Below the pieces are notes generated by a model that saw only the letters and a program-made list of their open reading frames with translations, was not told the DNA's origin and made no database searches. DNA of 64,000 bases, from contig NZ_PYGK01000002.1 of the NCBI RefSeq assembly GCF_003014595.1, forward strand, positions 267,315-331,314, read 5' to 3'. The position numbers and the translations under genes were made by a program. The DNA comes from Chitinophaga ginsengisoli (lineage in GTDB: Bacteria; Bacteroidota; Bacteroidia; Chitinophagales; Chitinophagaceae). Below, in pieces: positions 1 to 10,731 of this stretch (the stretch's first letter is position 1; every line of letters starts with the position of its first letter).

Positions 1-1395
1 AAACAGTATCAGCAGCCATATTGATATACTTTCGAACGACCACACAAAGTCCTTTTCACACAATTTCCTTGAGGTATAAAATGGGATGAACACGAGCGTG
101 TTCAGAAAATAGGCAATAGCGTAGGCACCGGAACGTCCGATGGCGCCATAGGGTTTTAAAAAATACATGCTGACCAACGCCATTACGCCCCACACCACGT
201 TTGTGATCAGGCTCCACCACATGTATCCTCTCGCGGTAAAGTTCCGCGCTATACCCTGACGGTGTGCAACGATGACGGTGGTGAACATCACCAGTACGAT
301 GGAGCTCTTTAACATGTCTCCTGCGTAATCACGCCCAAACAGCAGGTTACCCAATTCGGGCACATACATGAAAGGGAGTGATATAAAAATGCCAACAATC
401 CATGGCAGGTAATTGTTGGCCATTTCAAACTTCTTATTTGTATTCTCCAGGTTTTTGACCACATAAGGCAAAAATGCCTGCCCGATCATACCATTGATCA
501 CCGTTACTACCAGCATGATATTCAGGGCCGCGTTATAGATACCCAGCTGCTGATAGCCATTCGGCAATTCTACCAGGAATGCATTGCAAAACCAGTTCAC
601 CGGCAGTACAAGCCCACCACTCAACACGGCGGGCAGACTATAAGAGAACAACACGTTCAGCTCCTTTGTAAAACCTCTCTCATTGACATTGATGCCATAT
701 GCCCCTGCCGCCTTTCTCACCTCCACGAAACCAATAACGCAGATCACGACGGCATTGCTGGCTAGTGCAATAACAGCACCCGCCACGCCAAAGAACAGGG
801 AGAGTGAAATAGCAACGGGAATATTGACCAATCCTCCTATCAGGTTGATACGTGAAATACTTTTGAACTTCTCCAGGCCCAGCAGTATACCATTCTGCAC
901 CCCATTTACGGAGTAAAACAGGATAGCCAGTCCGCCAAACTGCAAGTCCCTGATCAGTTCTCTTGATTTCAAAGAAACAGCCGCTAATGGCTCCGCATAA
1001 ATAAAGATCAGCCCAGCCACCACTATCCCGGTCACCCAGGAAATCAAATAAGACATCCTGATAATACGTCCGGCCTTGATCTTATCTTTCATACTGAACT
1101 CAGAAACAAACTTCGTGGCGGTCACACCAAGTCCCAGTCCGGCGAACGTAGAGAACATATCTACCGTAGACCTGATCATACCCAGCTCACCAAAACCCTG
1201 TTTCTTCAATATCCTCGCGATGGCCACATATGTCAGGAATATCAGTAACCTTGAGCCGATCGTTCCGATAAAACTCCATATAATACCTGAAGACACTTTC
1301 CTGGCCAAGTCTGAGTTCAGGTTTCCCCTGATGAAACCAGTGGCCTTCTGTGGTAAAATACCTGCAACCCTCGATATTAATATGCTGCGGTTCAT
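1..1395 (-). CDS. Wzx-type polysaccharide flippase (3' end beyond window)
   Basis: Continuous reading frame of 465 codons from an ATG at 1395 to the left edge, with no stop inside the window. The translation is rich in hydrophobic segments typical of the MATE/MVF-like oligosaccharide flippase family (early residues [20 protein letters not shown], then alternating membrane helices). Such proteins move lipid-linked repeat units across the inner membrane. The start overlaps the wecB stop in an ATGA (1392-1395), so the two are translationally coupled. The family normally has 430-500 residues, so little is missing. Substrate cannot be deduced. Confidence 0.8.
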   Translation of the reverse strand, partial: MNRSILISRVAGILPQKATGFIRGNLNSDLARKVSSGIIWSFIGTIGSRLLIFLTYVAIARILKKQGFGELGMIRSTVDMFSTFAGLGLGVTATKFVSEFSMKDKIKAGRIIRMSYLISWVTGIVVAGLIFIYAEPLAAVSLKSRELIRDLQFGGLAILFYSVNGVQNGILLGLEKFKSISRINLIGGLVNIPVAISLSLFFGVAGAVIALASNAVVICVIGFVEVRKAAGAYGINVNERGFTKELNVLFSYSLPAVLSGGLVLPVNWFCNAFLVELPNGYQQLGIYNAALNIMLVVTVINGMIGQAFLPYVVKNLENTNKKFEMANNYLPWIVGIFISLPFMYVPELGNLLFGRDYAGDMLKSSIVLVMFTTVIVAHRQGIARNFTARGYMWWSLITNVVWGVMALVSMYFLKPYGAIGRSGAYAIAYFLNTLVFIPFYTSRKLCEKDFVWSFESISIWLLILF

Positions 1396-2582
1396 ATTGC
1401 CTGCAATTCATTTATATGCGCTACTATCCTCTCACACGATTTGCCATCCCCATAGGGATTTACGGCATTCGACATACTCTCGTATGCCTGCCGGTCGGTC
1501 AGAAGACTATCCACGTACTTGTATATCTTCGCCTTGTCTGTTCCTACCAGTGAGACCGTTCCTGCCGCCACCGCTTCAGGACGTTCAGTGGTATACCGCA
1601 TCACCAGTACCGGTTTTCCCAGTCCCGGCGCCTCTTCCTGGATGCCTCCGCTATCTGTGAGAATAAGATAGCTGCGGTTCATCAGGTAGATAAAAGGCAG
1701 GTAGTCCAGCGGCTCAATGATAAACACATTGGGTAAGCGTTCACTCATCAGTACGTCGGCCACCGGCTTCCGTACGTTCGGATTGAGATGTACGGGATAG
1801 ATAAAGTCAACATCCGTATGTTTTTGTGCCAGTTCTTTGATAGCGCTGCAGATATTCAGGAATCCATCTCCGAAATTCTCGCGGCGGTGTCCTGTTATCA
1901 GGATCATTCTTCTGCCGGCACCCCCATTTTTCTGTTGCCATTCATTGATCAGCTCAGCAGAAATACCCATCTTCGCCAGCTCACACTCTGTTTCCTGTTT
2001 CAGCACACCGTCGGTCTGTACCCTGTTCAGTACCATGTACAGGGCATCGATCACCGTATTGCCAGTTACATATATCCTGTCTTCCGGTATGCCCTCTTTC
2101 AGGAGGTTTTGCCGGGCGGTCTCCGTTGGTGCGAAGTGACAGGTAGCCAATCGCCCGGTTAAGTTCCGGTTCATTTCTTCCGGCCAGGGACTGTAGATAT
2201 TATGCGTTCTCAGACCAGCCTCCACATGTGCCACGGGGATCTGCTTATAAAAGGCAGCCAGTGCGGCGGCAGTGGATGTAGTTGTATCGCCGTGTACCAG
2301 CACCATGTCGGGATTCACCTCATTCAATACACCTCGCATGCCTTCCAGTACCCTGATGGTCACATCCGTCAGGTCCTGCCCCTGCTTCATGATATTCAGA
2401 TCATAATCGGGCGTGATATCAAATATGCGCAGCACCTGGTCCAGCATCTCACGATGCTGGCCTGTAACACAGACGATCACTTCAAATGCCTCCGGATGGC
2501 TCATCAGTCTTTTTACCAGTGGGGCCATTTTTATGGCTTCGGGTCTTGTGCCAAAAACAACCAAAACTTTTTTCTTCGTCAT
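1392..2582 (-). CDS. wecB: UDP-N-acetylglucosamine 2-epimerase (non-hydrolysing)
   Basis: 396 residues, full length for the family. It interconverts UDP-GlcNAc and UDP-ManNAc in the cytoplasm. Visible family signatures are the N-terminal [21 protein letters not shown], the [10 protein letters not shown] block and the C-terminal nucleotide-binding stretch [20 protein letters not shown] followed by TERPEA. It lies 12 bp after the nucleotide-sugar dehydrogenase, and together they could make UDP-ManNAc uronic acid for the exopolysaccharide. Its stop overlaps the flippase start. Confidence 0.93.
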   Translation of the reverse strand: MTKKKVLVVFGTRPEAIKMAPLVKRLMSHPEAFEVIVCVTGQHREMLDQVLRIFDITPDYDLNIMKQGQDLTDVTIRVLEGMRGVLNEVNPDMVLVHGDTTTSTAAALAAFYKQIPVAHVEAGLRTHNIYSPWPEEMNRNLTGRLATCHFAPTETARQNLLKEGIPEDRIYVTGNTVIDALYMVLNRVQTDGVLKQETECELAKMGISAELINEWQQKNGGAGRRMILITGHRRENFGDGFLNICSAIKELAQKHTDVDFIYPVHLNPNVRKPVADVLMSERLPNVFIIEPLDYLPFIYLMNRSYLILTDSGGIQEEAPGLGKPVLVMRYTTERPEAVAAGTVSLVGTDKAKIYKYVDSLLTDRQAYESMSNAVNPYGDGKSCERIVAHINELQAI

Positions 2583-2594
2583 ACATGCTTTGCT

Positions 2595-3950
2595 TTACAA
2601 CCGTGCATCCACCAGATCCCTGTTCAGACAGGCTTTCGTATCGAAAATGACGCCGTTATTCCTGATGATCTTCTGATAATCCAGCTCCAGGAACTCCTGG
2701 TGGGCTACCGCTACGATAATGGCATCATACACCACAGAATTTCTCAACTGTTTGATGATATCCACGCCGTATTCGTGATATACCGCTTCCTCATTGGCCC
2801 ATGGATCATATATGTCAACATCCAGCCCGAACTGCTCCAGTTCATGGTAGATGTCCACTACTCTTGTATTCCTCACATCAGGACAATTCTCCTTAAAGGT
2901 GATACCCAGTATCAGCGCTTTGGAGCCTTTGATCTTATGGTCCTTTTCGATCATCAGTTTCACAACCTTATTGGCTACAAACTGTCCCATCATGTCGTTT
3001 ACCCTTCTTCCCGACAGGATCACCTGCGGATGATATCCCAACGACTCTGCTTTGTGCGCCAGGTAATAAGGATCCACACCAATACAGTGACCACCTACCA
3101 ATCCTGGTTTATACTTCAGGAAATTCCATTTGGTGCCTGCCGCTTCAATGACATCATTGGTATCAATGCCAATCCTGTCAAAGATGAGGGCCAGTTCATT
3201 GACAAATGAGATATTTACATCGCGCTGTGCGTTCTCAATAGCCTTGGATGCTTCAGCCACCTTGATGCTTGGCGCTTTATGTGTGCCAGCCTTAATGATG
3301 GAGCTGTACAGGTCATCCACAACAGTGGCAATCTCAGGCGTAGAGCCGCTGGTCACCTTTTTTATCTTAGTCAGGGTATTGATTTTATCGCCGGGGTTGA
3401 TCCTTTCGGGAGAATATCCCACGAAGAAATCTTTATTGAACTTTAAGCCGGATACTCTTTCCAGTACAGGCACACAATCTTCTTCTGTACAGCCGGGGTA
3501 TACTGTAGACTCATAAATCACGATATCGCCCGGCTTCAGGGCTGCACCGATCATTTCTGAAGCCTTCAGCAGTGGTTTCAGATCGGGCGCCTTAAACTGG
3601 TCTATAGGCGTGGGAACGGTAACGATGAATGTATTGTACTCCCTCAGCTCTTCCCTGTTAAAAGAAAAGCCCAATCCTTTGCGGGACTTCCCGCTTTTTT
3701 CCCTCAGGCGCATTGCTTCCAGTAACTCATCCATATCCGCCTCTTTCGTACGGTCATTTCCTTCACTCAACTCTGCAATACGTTCCTGGTTGATGTCAAA
3801 TCCCATTACATTGTAATGCTTCCCGAACTCAATTGCCAGGGGCAGTCCAACGTATCCTAACCCTATTATGGCAATGCTGCGTTGTGCTATTTCGGTTTCT
3901 GTCTCTGCAGCTATCTGTAGCTGATTTATTTCTTCGACCACATTGTTCAT
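2595..3950 (-). CDS. UDP-sugar 6-dehydrogenase (WecC/TviB-type)
   Basis: 451 residues. The NAD-binding motif [10 protein letters not shown] lies near residue 30. Further family blocks are [11 protein letters not shown] and the catalytic-cysteine motif [18 protein letters not shown], in which Cys is the thiohemiacetal nucleophile of the UDP-glucose/GDP-mannose dehydrogenase superfamily. It oxidises the C6 hydroxyl of a UDP-HexNAc to the uronic acid. The GNDRTKE stretch recalls TviB-type UDP-GlcNAc dehydrogenases, while the neighbouring WecB suggests a WecC-like UDP-ManNAc dehydrogenase. The exact substrate is left open. Confidence 0.88.
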   Translation of the reverse strand: MNNVVEEINQLQIAAETETEIAQRSIAIIGLGYVGLPLAIEFGKHYNVMGFDINQERIAELSEGNDRTKEADMDELLEAMRLREKSGKSRKGLGFSFNREELREYNTFIVTVPTPIDQFKAPDLKPLLKASEMIGAALKPGDIVIYESTVYPGCTEEDCVPVLERVSGLKFNKDFFVGYSPERINPGDKINTLTKIKKVTSGSTPEIATVVDDLYSSIIKAGTHKAPSIKVAEASKAIENAQRDVNISFVNELALIFDRIGIDTNDVIEAAGTKWNFLKYKPGLVGGHCIGVDPYYLAHKAESLGYHPQVILSGRRVNDMMGQFVANKVVKLMIEKDHKIKGSKALILGITFKENCPDVRNTRVVDIYHELEQFGLDVDIYDPWANEEAVYHEYGVDIIKQLRNSVVYDAIIVAVAHQEFLELDYQKIIRNNGVIFDTKACLNRDLVDARL

Positions 3951-4002
3951 AAAAAACAGATTAAAAAAGATTAGTTAGAAAAAATCCAGTTGATGCACAC
4001 GC

Positions 4003-6396
4003 TTATTTTTTAGCAAGCGAGCGTTTTACTTTAGATATCAGGCCATTGGTAGACCGGGGTGTATTTGAATAACCATAGCCATAACCATAGCCATATCCGT
4101 AACCGTAGCCGTAACCATAACCACTGCCGATCTTCACGTCGTTCACGATGATATTGATCTTAGGCAGTTTGCCATTGAGATGCAGGTCCCTGGAGAGCAA
4201 CAGCTGTTGTTTGAAGGTATATCCCTGTCTTACCAGGTATAGCGTTGCATCAGCAAAACGTCCCAGCAGCTGGGCATCCGTTACGAGGCCCACAGGTGCG
4301 GTATCTATGATGATATAATCAAAACGTTGTCTCAACTCGCCGAACAATCTCTCGGTAGCAGGCAGCAGCAGCAATTCTGCCGGGTTAGGAGGAATAGGAC
4401 CGGAAGAAACGATGTAACAGTTCTCATGAAAACCGGAAGGCCTGATGATTTCCTCTAAACTGGTCTTTCCGATCACGTAGGTACTGAAACCTATCTGGTT
4501 CACCAATCCCAGCTGCTCTGAGATCTTTGGCTTACGCAGGTCCATTTCCATAAGCACGACCGACTTACCGGAAAGTGCCAGCACAGAGGCGATGTTGGTT
4601 GCCACAAAAGATTTTCCCTCGCCGCTCATACTGGAAGTCAGCAGGATGACCTGCCCTTTATCGCCCAGTACAAACTGCAGATTCGTCCTGATAGCGCGGA
4701 ACTGTTCCACCACTGGCGCAACGGACCCTTTACATACGACTACCAGTTCTTTATGATCTGAGTGTCCTACCTCTGCCAGGATAGGCACTGGGGTATTGTT
4801 GACAATATCTTCCCGGCTTCCTACCCTGCGGTTGAAGAGCTCCTTGAGATACAATCCGATGGCAGGAATAGCCACACCTGCCAGCAGGGCAAACAGGTAG
4901 ATCACCGGTCTCTTGGGGGCAAATGGTGCGGAATCACTCTTGGCCGGGTCGATGATCCTTGCTATTGCCAGGTTAGATGACTTGGAAATGGCCGATTCTT
5001 CGCGTTTCTTCAGCAGGAACAGGTATAACTCCTGTTTTACAGCCTGCTGCCTGGAATAGTCCAAAAACACCCTTTCTTTTCCCGGCACCTGTTTGATCTG
5101 GCTATTGATACCTCCCATCCGGTTCTTCAGCTGGTTGATGCTGATCACGATACCACTTTTCAGGGAAGCCACATTGGAGCTCAGGTCAGCCCTCAGGGAA
5201 GCCAGTTGCTCGTCCATGTTCTTAATAAAAGGATTGGACTCTGTAGTGGTCATCAGGCTACGTTGCCTGTCCAGCTGCAACCCATTATACTTCTCCACAA
5301 TGGCCAGGAAGGTAGGGTCCTGTACGACCAGTGCGGAGGGTACGATACGTTTATTATTGTTCTGGTCATTGATGTACTGTTCGATAGACTCTACTATGCT
5401 CAGTCTCACCTCCTGTTCGGTGAGCTGTTTAGTAAGGTCTTCCGTACCGGATACCAGTACTTTCGCCTGTTCCTGCAGATCGGCCAGGTCGTTTTCCTGT
5501 TTGAACTGCTGGATCTGTTTTTCAACGCCCGACAGCTCACTGCTGACCAGCACCAGGCGGTTGTCTACAAACGCGATGGTACTGTCTACGATCCTGTTCT
5601 TGTCTTCCACGCTGGCCTGCAGGTATTTTTCGATCAGCTTGTTCAGGATGATCTCTCCCTTCCTGGGTATAGTGGCTTCTATACCGAGATTGATCACACT
5701 TACCTGTTTATTGGGTATTTCCACGTTGATCTTCTGCTGGAAGGAGGCTACGGCATTATCAAATGAGGTCACGCTGATGATATACTCTTCATCCACGAGT
5801 TCAATCTGCCTGTTCCGGGTGATGGATAACACCCCTTCAGGGAGGTGGACCGTATCGCCCCAGTTCAGCGTCTTTTCTCCATCGCGGGTCCTGAACACGA
5901 ATTTCTTTTCATCGATCGGCTTCAGGACATACTTCACATTCTTGAGGGTATCTTTCAGGAACATCCAGTTAGCGGTAAAAGGCACATCGATGACTTCCGC
6001 TTTTTTAAAGTGACCTTCTACTATATAGGTAACATTCAGTTTCAGATCCCTTACTACCTTTTCAACGATAGATCTTGATTTCAGGATCTCTACCTCATTG
6101 TCGACATTACTTTTCGTACTGAACAGTTCCAGCTGGTCCAGTATTTCCTGTCCCTGGATGTCGCCGCCCTTCTTGTCGTCCTTCACCAGGATCTTCGCAT
6201 TAATATTATACCTGGGCGTTGAATATCTCAGGTATGCCCATGCCATTGCACCGGTCAGTAACAGGCATATTACAAACCAATACCACTTATTGCGGACCTT
6301 TTCCAGGATATTCTGTACGTCAAGCGTATTGTCCGGCAAAAGCTCTGCTTCTATCTTATTATTTACAGCACCGTTAATGTGATTCCTACCGCTCAT
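4003..6396 (-). CDS. Wzc-like polysaccharide co-polymerase / tyrosine autokinase
   Basis: 797 residues. An N-terminal Wzz segment has a membrane helix (about 35-55) and a long periplasmic coiled-coil region. A second membrane helix lies near 510 and a cytoplasmic BY-kinase domain follows. Walker A is SSMSGEGKSFVATN (about 585-600), Walker A' VVLMEMDLRKPK, and Walker B YIIIDTAPVGL (about 695). The tail holds nine consecutive Gly-Tyr pairs (759-776), where Wzc proteins carry their autophosphorylated tyrosine cluster. It lies 13 bp after the Wza-like gene. It controls polymer length and export with that protein. Confidence 0.92.
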   Translation of the reverse strand: MSGRNHINGAVNNKIEAELLPDNTLDVQNILEKVRNKWYWFVICLLLTGAMAWAYLRYSTPRYNINAKILVKDDKKGGDIQGQEILDQLELFSTKSNVDNEVEILKSRSIVEKVVRDLKLNVTYIVEGHFKKAEVIDVPFTANWMFLKDTLKNVKYVLKPIDEKKFVFRTRDGEKTLNWGDTVHLPEGVLSITRNRQIELVDEEYIISVTSFDNAVASFQQKINVEIPNKQVSVINLGIEATIPRKGEIILNKLIEKYLQASVEDKNRIVDSTIAFVDNRLVLVSSELSGVEKQIQQFKQENDLADLQEQAKVLVSGTEDLTKQLTEQEVRLSIVESIEQYINDQNNNKRIVPSALVVQDPTFLAIVEKYNGLQLDRQRSLMTTTESNPFIKNMDEQLASLRADLSSNVASLKSGIVISINQLKNRMGGINSQIKQVPGKERVFLDYSRQQAVKQELYLFLLKKREESAISKSSNLAIARIIDPAKSDSAPFAPKRPVIYLFALLAGVAIPAIGLYLKELFNRRVGSREDIVNNTPVPILAEVGHSDHKELVVVCKGSVAPVVEQFRAIRTNLQFVLGDKGQVILLTSSMSGEGKSFVATNIASVLALSGKSVVLMEMDLRKPKISEQLGLVNQIGFSTYVIGKTSLEEIIRPSGFHENCYIVSSGPIPPNPAELLLLPATERLFGELRQRFDYIIIDTAPVGLVTDAQLLGRFADATLYLVRQGYTFKQQLLLSRDLHLNGKLPKINIIVNDVKIGSGYGYGYGYGYGYGYGYGYSNTPRSTNGLISKVKRSLAKK
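4069..4122 (-). repeat. (Gly-Tyr)9 coding repeat in kinase tail
   Basis: Nine tandem six-base units encode GY. The units use mixed synonymous codons (GGT, GGC, GGA with TAT or TAC), so selection probably acts on the peptide and the repeat is not a fresh slippage tract. The position matches the C-terminal tyrosine cluster of BY-kinases. Confidence 0.9.
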
Positions 6397-6409
6397 ATGA
6401 TGGGATTAA

Positions 6410-7261
6410 TTAAAATTTAATTTTGGTTGCAAGGACAACTAAAAGAGATAACAGCGACACGGCGATTGTGAAATTCCTTGTCTTTGCAACATCTGTGGAT
6501 GCAATCTTCGCTTTGTTAGGCTCTACGTATACAACATCTCCCTGGCGTAAATAGAAATAGGGGGAAGTGAACGTTTTGCTATCGTTGATATTAAAACGTA
6601 CGAACTCTTTCTTATTCCCTGCGTCTCTGATGAGCAGGATATTTTCCCTCTTTCCATAAATGGTAAGATCGCCTGCCATGCCCAGGGCATCGAGCAGACT
6701 TACCTTTTCATTGGGCATGATATAAGAAGCCGGTTTTGCCACCTCACCCAGTACGGTGATCTTAAAGTTGACGAACCGGACATTTACGACAGGATCTTTA
6801 TAATACTCAGCAGCTTTTGTCCTGACTTCGTCGCGTACTGCGTCTGTGGTCTTTCCCTTTACGAATATCTTTCCTATCAGCGGCAGCATAACGTATCCGT
6901 CTTTGTCTACCAGGTAACCGCTCATAGACGAAGCTGGAGAAGACGTTGGCGTATTGCCGGCTCCCAGAGGATTTCCATTCACGGGCCAGGTAGTGGTATT
7001 CTGCTGGTTGAGCAACGTTGTAGCAGAAGGATCGAGCGTTTGTATATTGACCTGTAAAATATCGTCGGGCTGAATAGTTGGCGTATAAAAGGTCGCCTGA
7101 TCGATGGACGTCTTTCTTATTGAATCGGGAATATCTTTGAAATAACCAATATTCTTGGGTGTAGAACACGATGAAAAATATAGAGACATTACTCCTGCCA
7201 TGAGCAAAAGCAGGTAAACTCCAGGTTTTGTAGTGCGACTCACGCGATAAATAATCGTCAT
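6410..7261 (-). CDS. Wza-like polysaccharide export lipoprotein
   Basis: 283 residues. A lipoprotein signal (hydrophobic stretch, then lipobox-like YFSSC with Cys at about residue 32) precedes a Poly_export domain (about 60-150) and an SLBB domain (about 165-245). The C-terminus ends in a hydrophobic helix (FTIAVSLLSLLVVLATKI). This matches Bacteroidota Wza/OPX proteins that pair with Wzc. It is 13 bp upstream of the kinase. It probably forms the periplasmic/outer-membrane export channel for the polymer. Confidence 0.9.
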   Translation of the reverse strand: MTIIYRVSRTTKPGVYLLLLMAGVMSLYFSSCSTPKNIGYFKDIPDSIRKTSIDQATFYTPTIQPDDILQVNIQTLDPSATTLLNQQNTTTWPVNGNPLGAGNTPTSSPASSMSGYLVDKDGYVMLPLIGKIFVKGKTTDAVRDEVRTKAAEYYKDPVVNVRFVNFKITVLGEVAKPASYIMPNEKVSLLDALGMAGDLTIYGKRENILLIRDAGNKKEFVRFNINDSKTFTSPYFYLRQGDVVYVEPNKAKIASTDVAKTRNFTIAVSLLSLLVVLATKIKF

Positions 7262-7338
7262 TATAAAATTAACAGTTTAAAAAAGGTCTACTACCGGCAT
7301 ACCATGAGATATGCGGATAATCATGTATTGATTGTGTA

Positions 7339-9270
7339 CTATAGCTTTATTTTATCCTTGTCCAGTTGTTCGTATGCTGAATTCTTACTGATAAATTCCG
7401 GTACCAGTTGTTTCATGAGAACTACTGTAGGGGTGATGTAATGCTTCTGGGCAGAAGCGATCAACTTTTCGACATGCTCATTCACTTCAACGAAGTCATA
7501 TTCACGAACGCGGGCTATCATGATTTTTTCATGATAAGTACTAAGTGTATTTTCTGCATTGTTCAACAGCTCTTCATACAGCTTTTCCCCCGGACGTAGT
7601 CCTGTAAACACCACCTGCACATCTTTACCTGGCTCCCTTCCGCTCATGCGGATCATCTTATTGGCCAGATCAGCTATTTTCACCGGTTGCCCCATATCAA
7701 ACACAAATATCTCGCCACCTTGTCCCATTGCTCCAGCTTCCAGCACCAGCTGACAAGCTTCAGGAATGGTCATGAAGTAACGGGTAATCTCCGGATGTGT
7801 AACAGTAAGCGGTCCTCCCTTTTCTAATTGCTGTTTAAATCGGGGTATAACAGATCCATTAGATCCTAATACGTTGCCAAACCTTGTAGTAATAAACCGT
7901 GTAGGTGGCATACCATATACGGGGCCTGACTTTTTATACTGACGGTTAACGTGATTATTGTAGGACTGTGTAAATATCTCGGCTATTCTTTTGGAAGCGC
8001 CCATGATATTGGTAGGGTTCACGGCTTTGTCAGTAGAGACCATCACAAATTTCTCCGCACCAAATTCCACTGCCAGTTCTGCCAGCATCTTGGTACCCAT
8101 TACATTATTCAACACGGCCACAGAGGGGTTCTTTTCCATCATGGGCACGTGTTTATAGGCGGCAGCATGATATACCATGGAAGGCTCATATACTTCAAAT
8201 AACTGCTGCATGCGGATGCGGTCGCAGATATTAGCGATGTAAGGCACTACGGGTACGCCTGGCGCCAGCTCTCCCATTTCAAGTTCCAGTTCATGCAAAG
8301 GCGATTCTGCTTTATCGCACATCACGATTACGGCAGGCTCCAGTTTCACCAACTGTCTTACCAGCTCACTACCGATAGAACCGGCAGCACCTGTAACGAG
8401 GATGGCTTTACCTTTGGCCTCACGGCTTACCTGTTCATTACTGATACTGATCACTGATCTGTCCAGCAGATCTTCGATCCGGATGTCCTGCAGTTTGGCA
8501 GGGCTCCATTCAGCGTTGATCCATTTATTCACAGGCAATACTTTCTGTACTTTAATATTCAGTGCAATGCAATTATCAACAAGGTCATTGAGTACCTGTG
8601 CATCGGGCGCTTCTTCAGCAACGATGAGTAACTTCACTTTCTCTTGTCTCATCAGTCTTTCGAGCGCGCTTCTGGAAGTGCCGAAGATGGGCAATCCCTC
8701 CAGACGTTTACCCGCACGGGTTAGTTTATCATCCAGGAATCCTGTAATGCGGATATTGCCTGTCTGATCTTCGCTGATGGCCTTCCGTACCATTAGTCCG
8801 GAGTGACCAGCATTATAAATAACAGCTTTGGTTTTATTGATGACGCCATACCTACTGTAATAATGAAAAGCCCATTTTACAAAGAGCCTGTAAGACAACA
8901 GGAAGAAGGTATTGATGAAGAAGTTAATAGTGATAACGGATAAGGGTATCATATTCTCTGCCGTGTATGTAAAGGCAGCAACATTGATGTAATAATAGAT
9001 GATGGCACTGACAAGGCCCACGCATGAAATGCGTCCAATATCAGCCATACTCGTATACCTTACAATGCCACTGCAAGTACGAAACAACAACGATAATAGT
9101 AAATTCACACTCACTACAACCAATACAATATCCTGCATGGGGTATCGACCAAAGTCTTCGAGGCTAAAGTTAAGCCTGAGTAAAAAAGACAGGCTCATTG
9201 CAACAATCGAACACCCGAGGTCTAATAACAAAATCAGCCAGGATGGGGTAATCCATGATCTCTTAGTCAT
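7339..9270 (-). CDS. Membrane-bound nucleoside-diphosphate-sugar 4,6-dehydratase (CapD/PglF/WbpM-type)
   Basis: 643 residues. About four N-terminal membrane helices (10-130) are followed by a CoA-binding-like Rossmann domain and a second Rossmann domain starting at ILVTGAAGSIGSELVRQL (about 290). The block STDKAVNPTNIMGASKR has Met where classical short-chain dehydrogenases have the catalytic Tyr, as is usual in FlaA1/WbpM-like dehydratases. The likely reaction is UDP-GlcNAc to a 4-keto-6-deoxy sugar. It is the first gene of the visible operon, with 750 bp of non-coding DNA upstream. Confidence 0.9.
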   Translation of the reverse strand: MTKRSWITPSWLILLLDLGCSIVAMSLSFLLRLNFSLEDFGRYPMQDIVLVVVSVNLLLSLLFRTCSGIVRYTSMADIGRISCVGLVSAIIYYYINVAAFTYTAENMIPLSVITINFFINTFFLLSYRLFVKWAFHYYSRYGVINKTKAVIYNAGHSGLMVRKAISEDQTGNIRITGFLDDKLTRAGKRLEGLPIFGTSRSALERLMRQEKVKLLIVAEEAPDAQVLNDLVDNCIALNIKVQKVLPVNKWINAEWSPAKLQDIRIEDLLDRSVISISNEQVSREAKGKAILVTGAAGSIGSELVRQLVKLEPAVIVMCDKAESPLHELELEMGELAPGVPVVPYIANICDRIRMQQLFEVYEPSMVYHAAAYKHVPMMEKNPSVAVLNNVMGTKMLAELAVEFGAEKFVMVSTDKAVNPTNIMGASKRIAEIFTQSYNNHVNRQYKKSGPVYGMPPTRFITTRFGNVLGSNGSVIPRFKQQLEKGGPLTVTHPEITRYFMTIPEACQLVLEAGAMGQGGEIFVFDMGQPVKIADLANKMIRMSGREPGKDVQVVFTGLRPGEKLYEELLNNAENTLSTYHEKIMIARVREYDFVEVNEHVEKLIASAQKHYITPTVVLMKQLVPEFISKNSAYEQLDKDKIKL

Positions 9271-10021
9271 CGGTTTAATTAGATAAGGTTAAAACTGTAT
9301 CAGTATTTTCTTTCAATAACTCGGAATCTCTTATAAACAGTATGTGTTACAGTATTTTAAGTTCTAACCTGTGTGCAAAATAAATACATAATGTTAAATT
9401 TTGTCCAGTTAATAGATGAGTTTGACCACATGTTTTTATCACTAATATTTATATTCCATAATATTAAAAACACATTGATTCATACAATTCTTCTATACAA
9501 CTTACAGCAGGGCTTTTGTTTATCTATCAGTCTTTCAATCGTCCGGAAGTAACAAATATGTCTATTTTAATATTGCGTATTAGTACGTATCATTAAACGG
9601 GCAGTATCAACACATCACATATATCCGACGCACAAAGCATGTTCAGGCGGCGCATGCCACCCGTACATAGGTTCTTAACATTAAGAACATGGTAATAACA
9701 CGAGCAATGAGTTATTCATGGCATGCAAGTTAAGTTGACTAATTGGTTATGTACTTTGCACTCTAAAGATGTTGCCAGCAGACTTTAAAGTAATGCTTGC
9801 TATTTAAGTTATTCGGTGAGACAGTTGAAACAAACACTATACCAAAAAGCAACAATGCCAATTCTTTCTCAAGACCACGTTTGATAACAACTATTGAAGA
9901 GCGTTTGTTTTGAGATTTAAAAAAGTATTAGCTCATCCGTTGTCTTTAAACAGAAGGGATTAACGAATATAGAAATTAACAAATTCAAATTATTGTTTGT
10001 ATAAACATCAGGGGCTATCTG
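9271..10021. other. Long AT-rich non-coding region upstream of the polysaccharide operon
   Basis: No credible reading frame on either strand. It should hold the operon promoter. On the minus strand TTATTTTG (9376-9383) is one mismatch from the TAnnTTTG -7 box, with no clear -33 element. An 18-bp palindrome lies at 9671-9688. Confidence 0.5.
9671..9688. promoter_or_regulatory. Perfect palindrome GTTCTTAACATTAAGAAC
   Basis: Eight-base arms GTTCTTAA and TTAAGAAC flank a two-base centre. It lies about 400 bp before the first polysaccharide gene, where nothing is coded. It looks like a site for a dimeric DNA-binding protein. No regulator is assigned. Confidence 0.4.
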
Positions 10022-10058
10022 AAAAAAAAATTACCCGGAGCGTTTAAGCACCGGGTAA
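10022..10058 (-). terminator. Intrinsic terminator of the zinc-ribbon gene
   Basis: TTACCCGG (10031-10038) pairs with CCGGGTAA (10051-10058). On the minus strand the hairpin is followed directly by a run of nine T. It lies about 43 bp past the stop of the gene at 10101-10373. Confidence 0.75.
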
Positions 10059-10100
10059 AGTTTACTACAAAAAAATATATGTCTTAACGTTATTCCACAG

Positions 10101-10373
10101 TTAGTGTGCCGGTATAGCCACAGGTTTTGACCTGATAGCAGTTAACGCGTCTTCTGTCATCACCTGCTTTTTTTGTGGCTTATGCCATACGTAACTTCTC
10201 TTCAGACAGGAGTAGCAGATATATCTGCGGATAGGGAATACACCTAACACATATTTAACAAAGAAACCACGGGGTACCCTGTCTTCAAGAACACCGTGTT
10301 TACATTTAGGGCAATCATGTAATTCAATACGCTCCACGTTCGAAGATGAGCCCTGTAACAAAATGTAACTCAT
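10101..10373 (-). CDS. Small zinc-ribbon-like protein of unknown function
   Basis: 90 residues with two CxxC pairs (CPKC near 21 and CYSC near 53) separated by about 30 residues, a probable zinc ribbon. Between them is a basic/aromatic stretch (RGFFVKYVLGVFPIRRYI). No signal peptide. Small proteins with spaced CxxC pairs next to capsule genes are familiar in Bacteroidota, but I cannot name this family. It has its own promoter with a palindromic operator candidate and its own terminator, so it appears to be a monocistronic regulated gene. Confidence 0.7.
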   Translation of the reverse strand: MSYILLQGSSSNVERIELHDCPKCKHGVLEDRVPRGFFVKYVLGVFPIRRYICYSCLKRSYVWHKPQKKQVMTEDALTAIRSKPVAIPAH

Positions 10374-10401
10374 AGGTAATTAATTAGTCTGGTAAGGGAT
10401 A

Positions 10402-10433
10402 GTAGTTTGTTCACAAACTACCGTACAAAAATA
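10402..10433 (-). promoter_or_regulatory. Promoter and palindromic operator of the zinc-ribbon gene
   Basis: The minus strand has TATTTTTG (10426-10433), a perfect TAnnTTTG -7 box. Just downstream, where transcription should begin, lies the palindrome GTAGTTTGTTCACAAACTAC (10402-10421), with nine-base arms and a two-base centre. A repressor bound there would block initiation. The gene starts 29 bp further on. Confidence 0.5.
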
Positions 10434-10731
10434 CAAATAATATTATTATTGAATTAATTTAATTTTTACTTTGAGAATTACTTTATATGCATAAAGTTCA
10501 AAATCAGTTGATCCTGTCAATCATTTTTCTCCCGAGAGATTTTCTGGTTAGGAGTCCTTGTTACTGGTCTTTTTTACAGCTATGATTATAAAGCGCTTAG
10601 GGGATCGGCCATTAAAAACAGGTATCTCTTCTGATGTAAGGCCAGACACCGATATTTCCCAGGGATTCTTTTGTTTCAAAGAAGGCGTCTACCACCACAT
10701 CTACTCATACGAGTAATCTTCTGCCGTCTGG
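10434..10731. other. Non-coding stretch
   Basis: AT-rich, no convincing reading frame, RNA gene or repeat seen. Confidence 0.4.

Noticed and set aside
1187..1411. 74-codon minus-strand frame
   Set aside because: It is a shadow of the flippase, whose own frame is open across the whole 1395 bases to the window edge.
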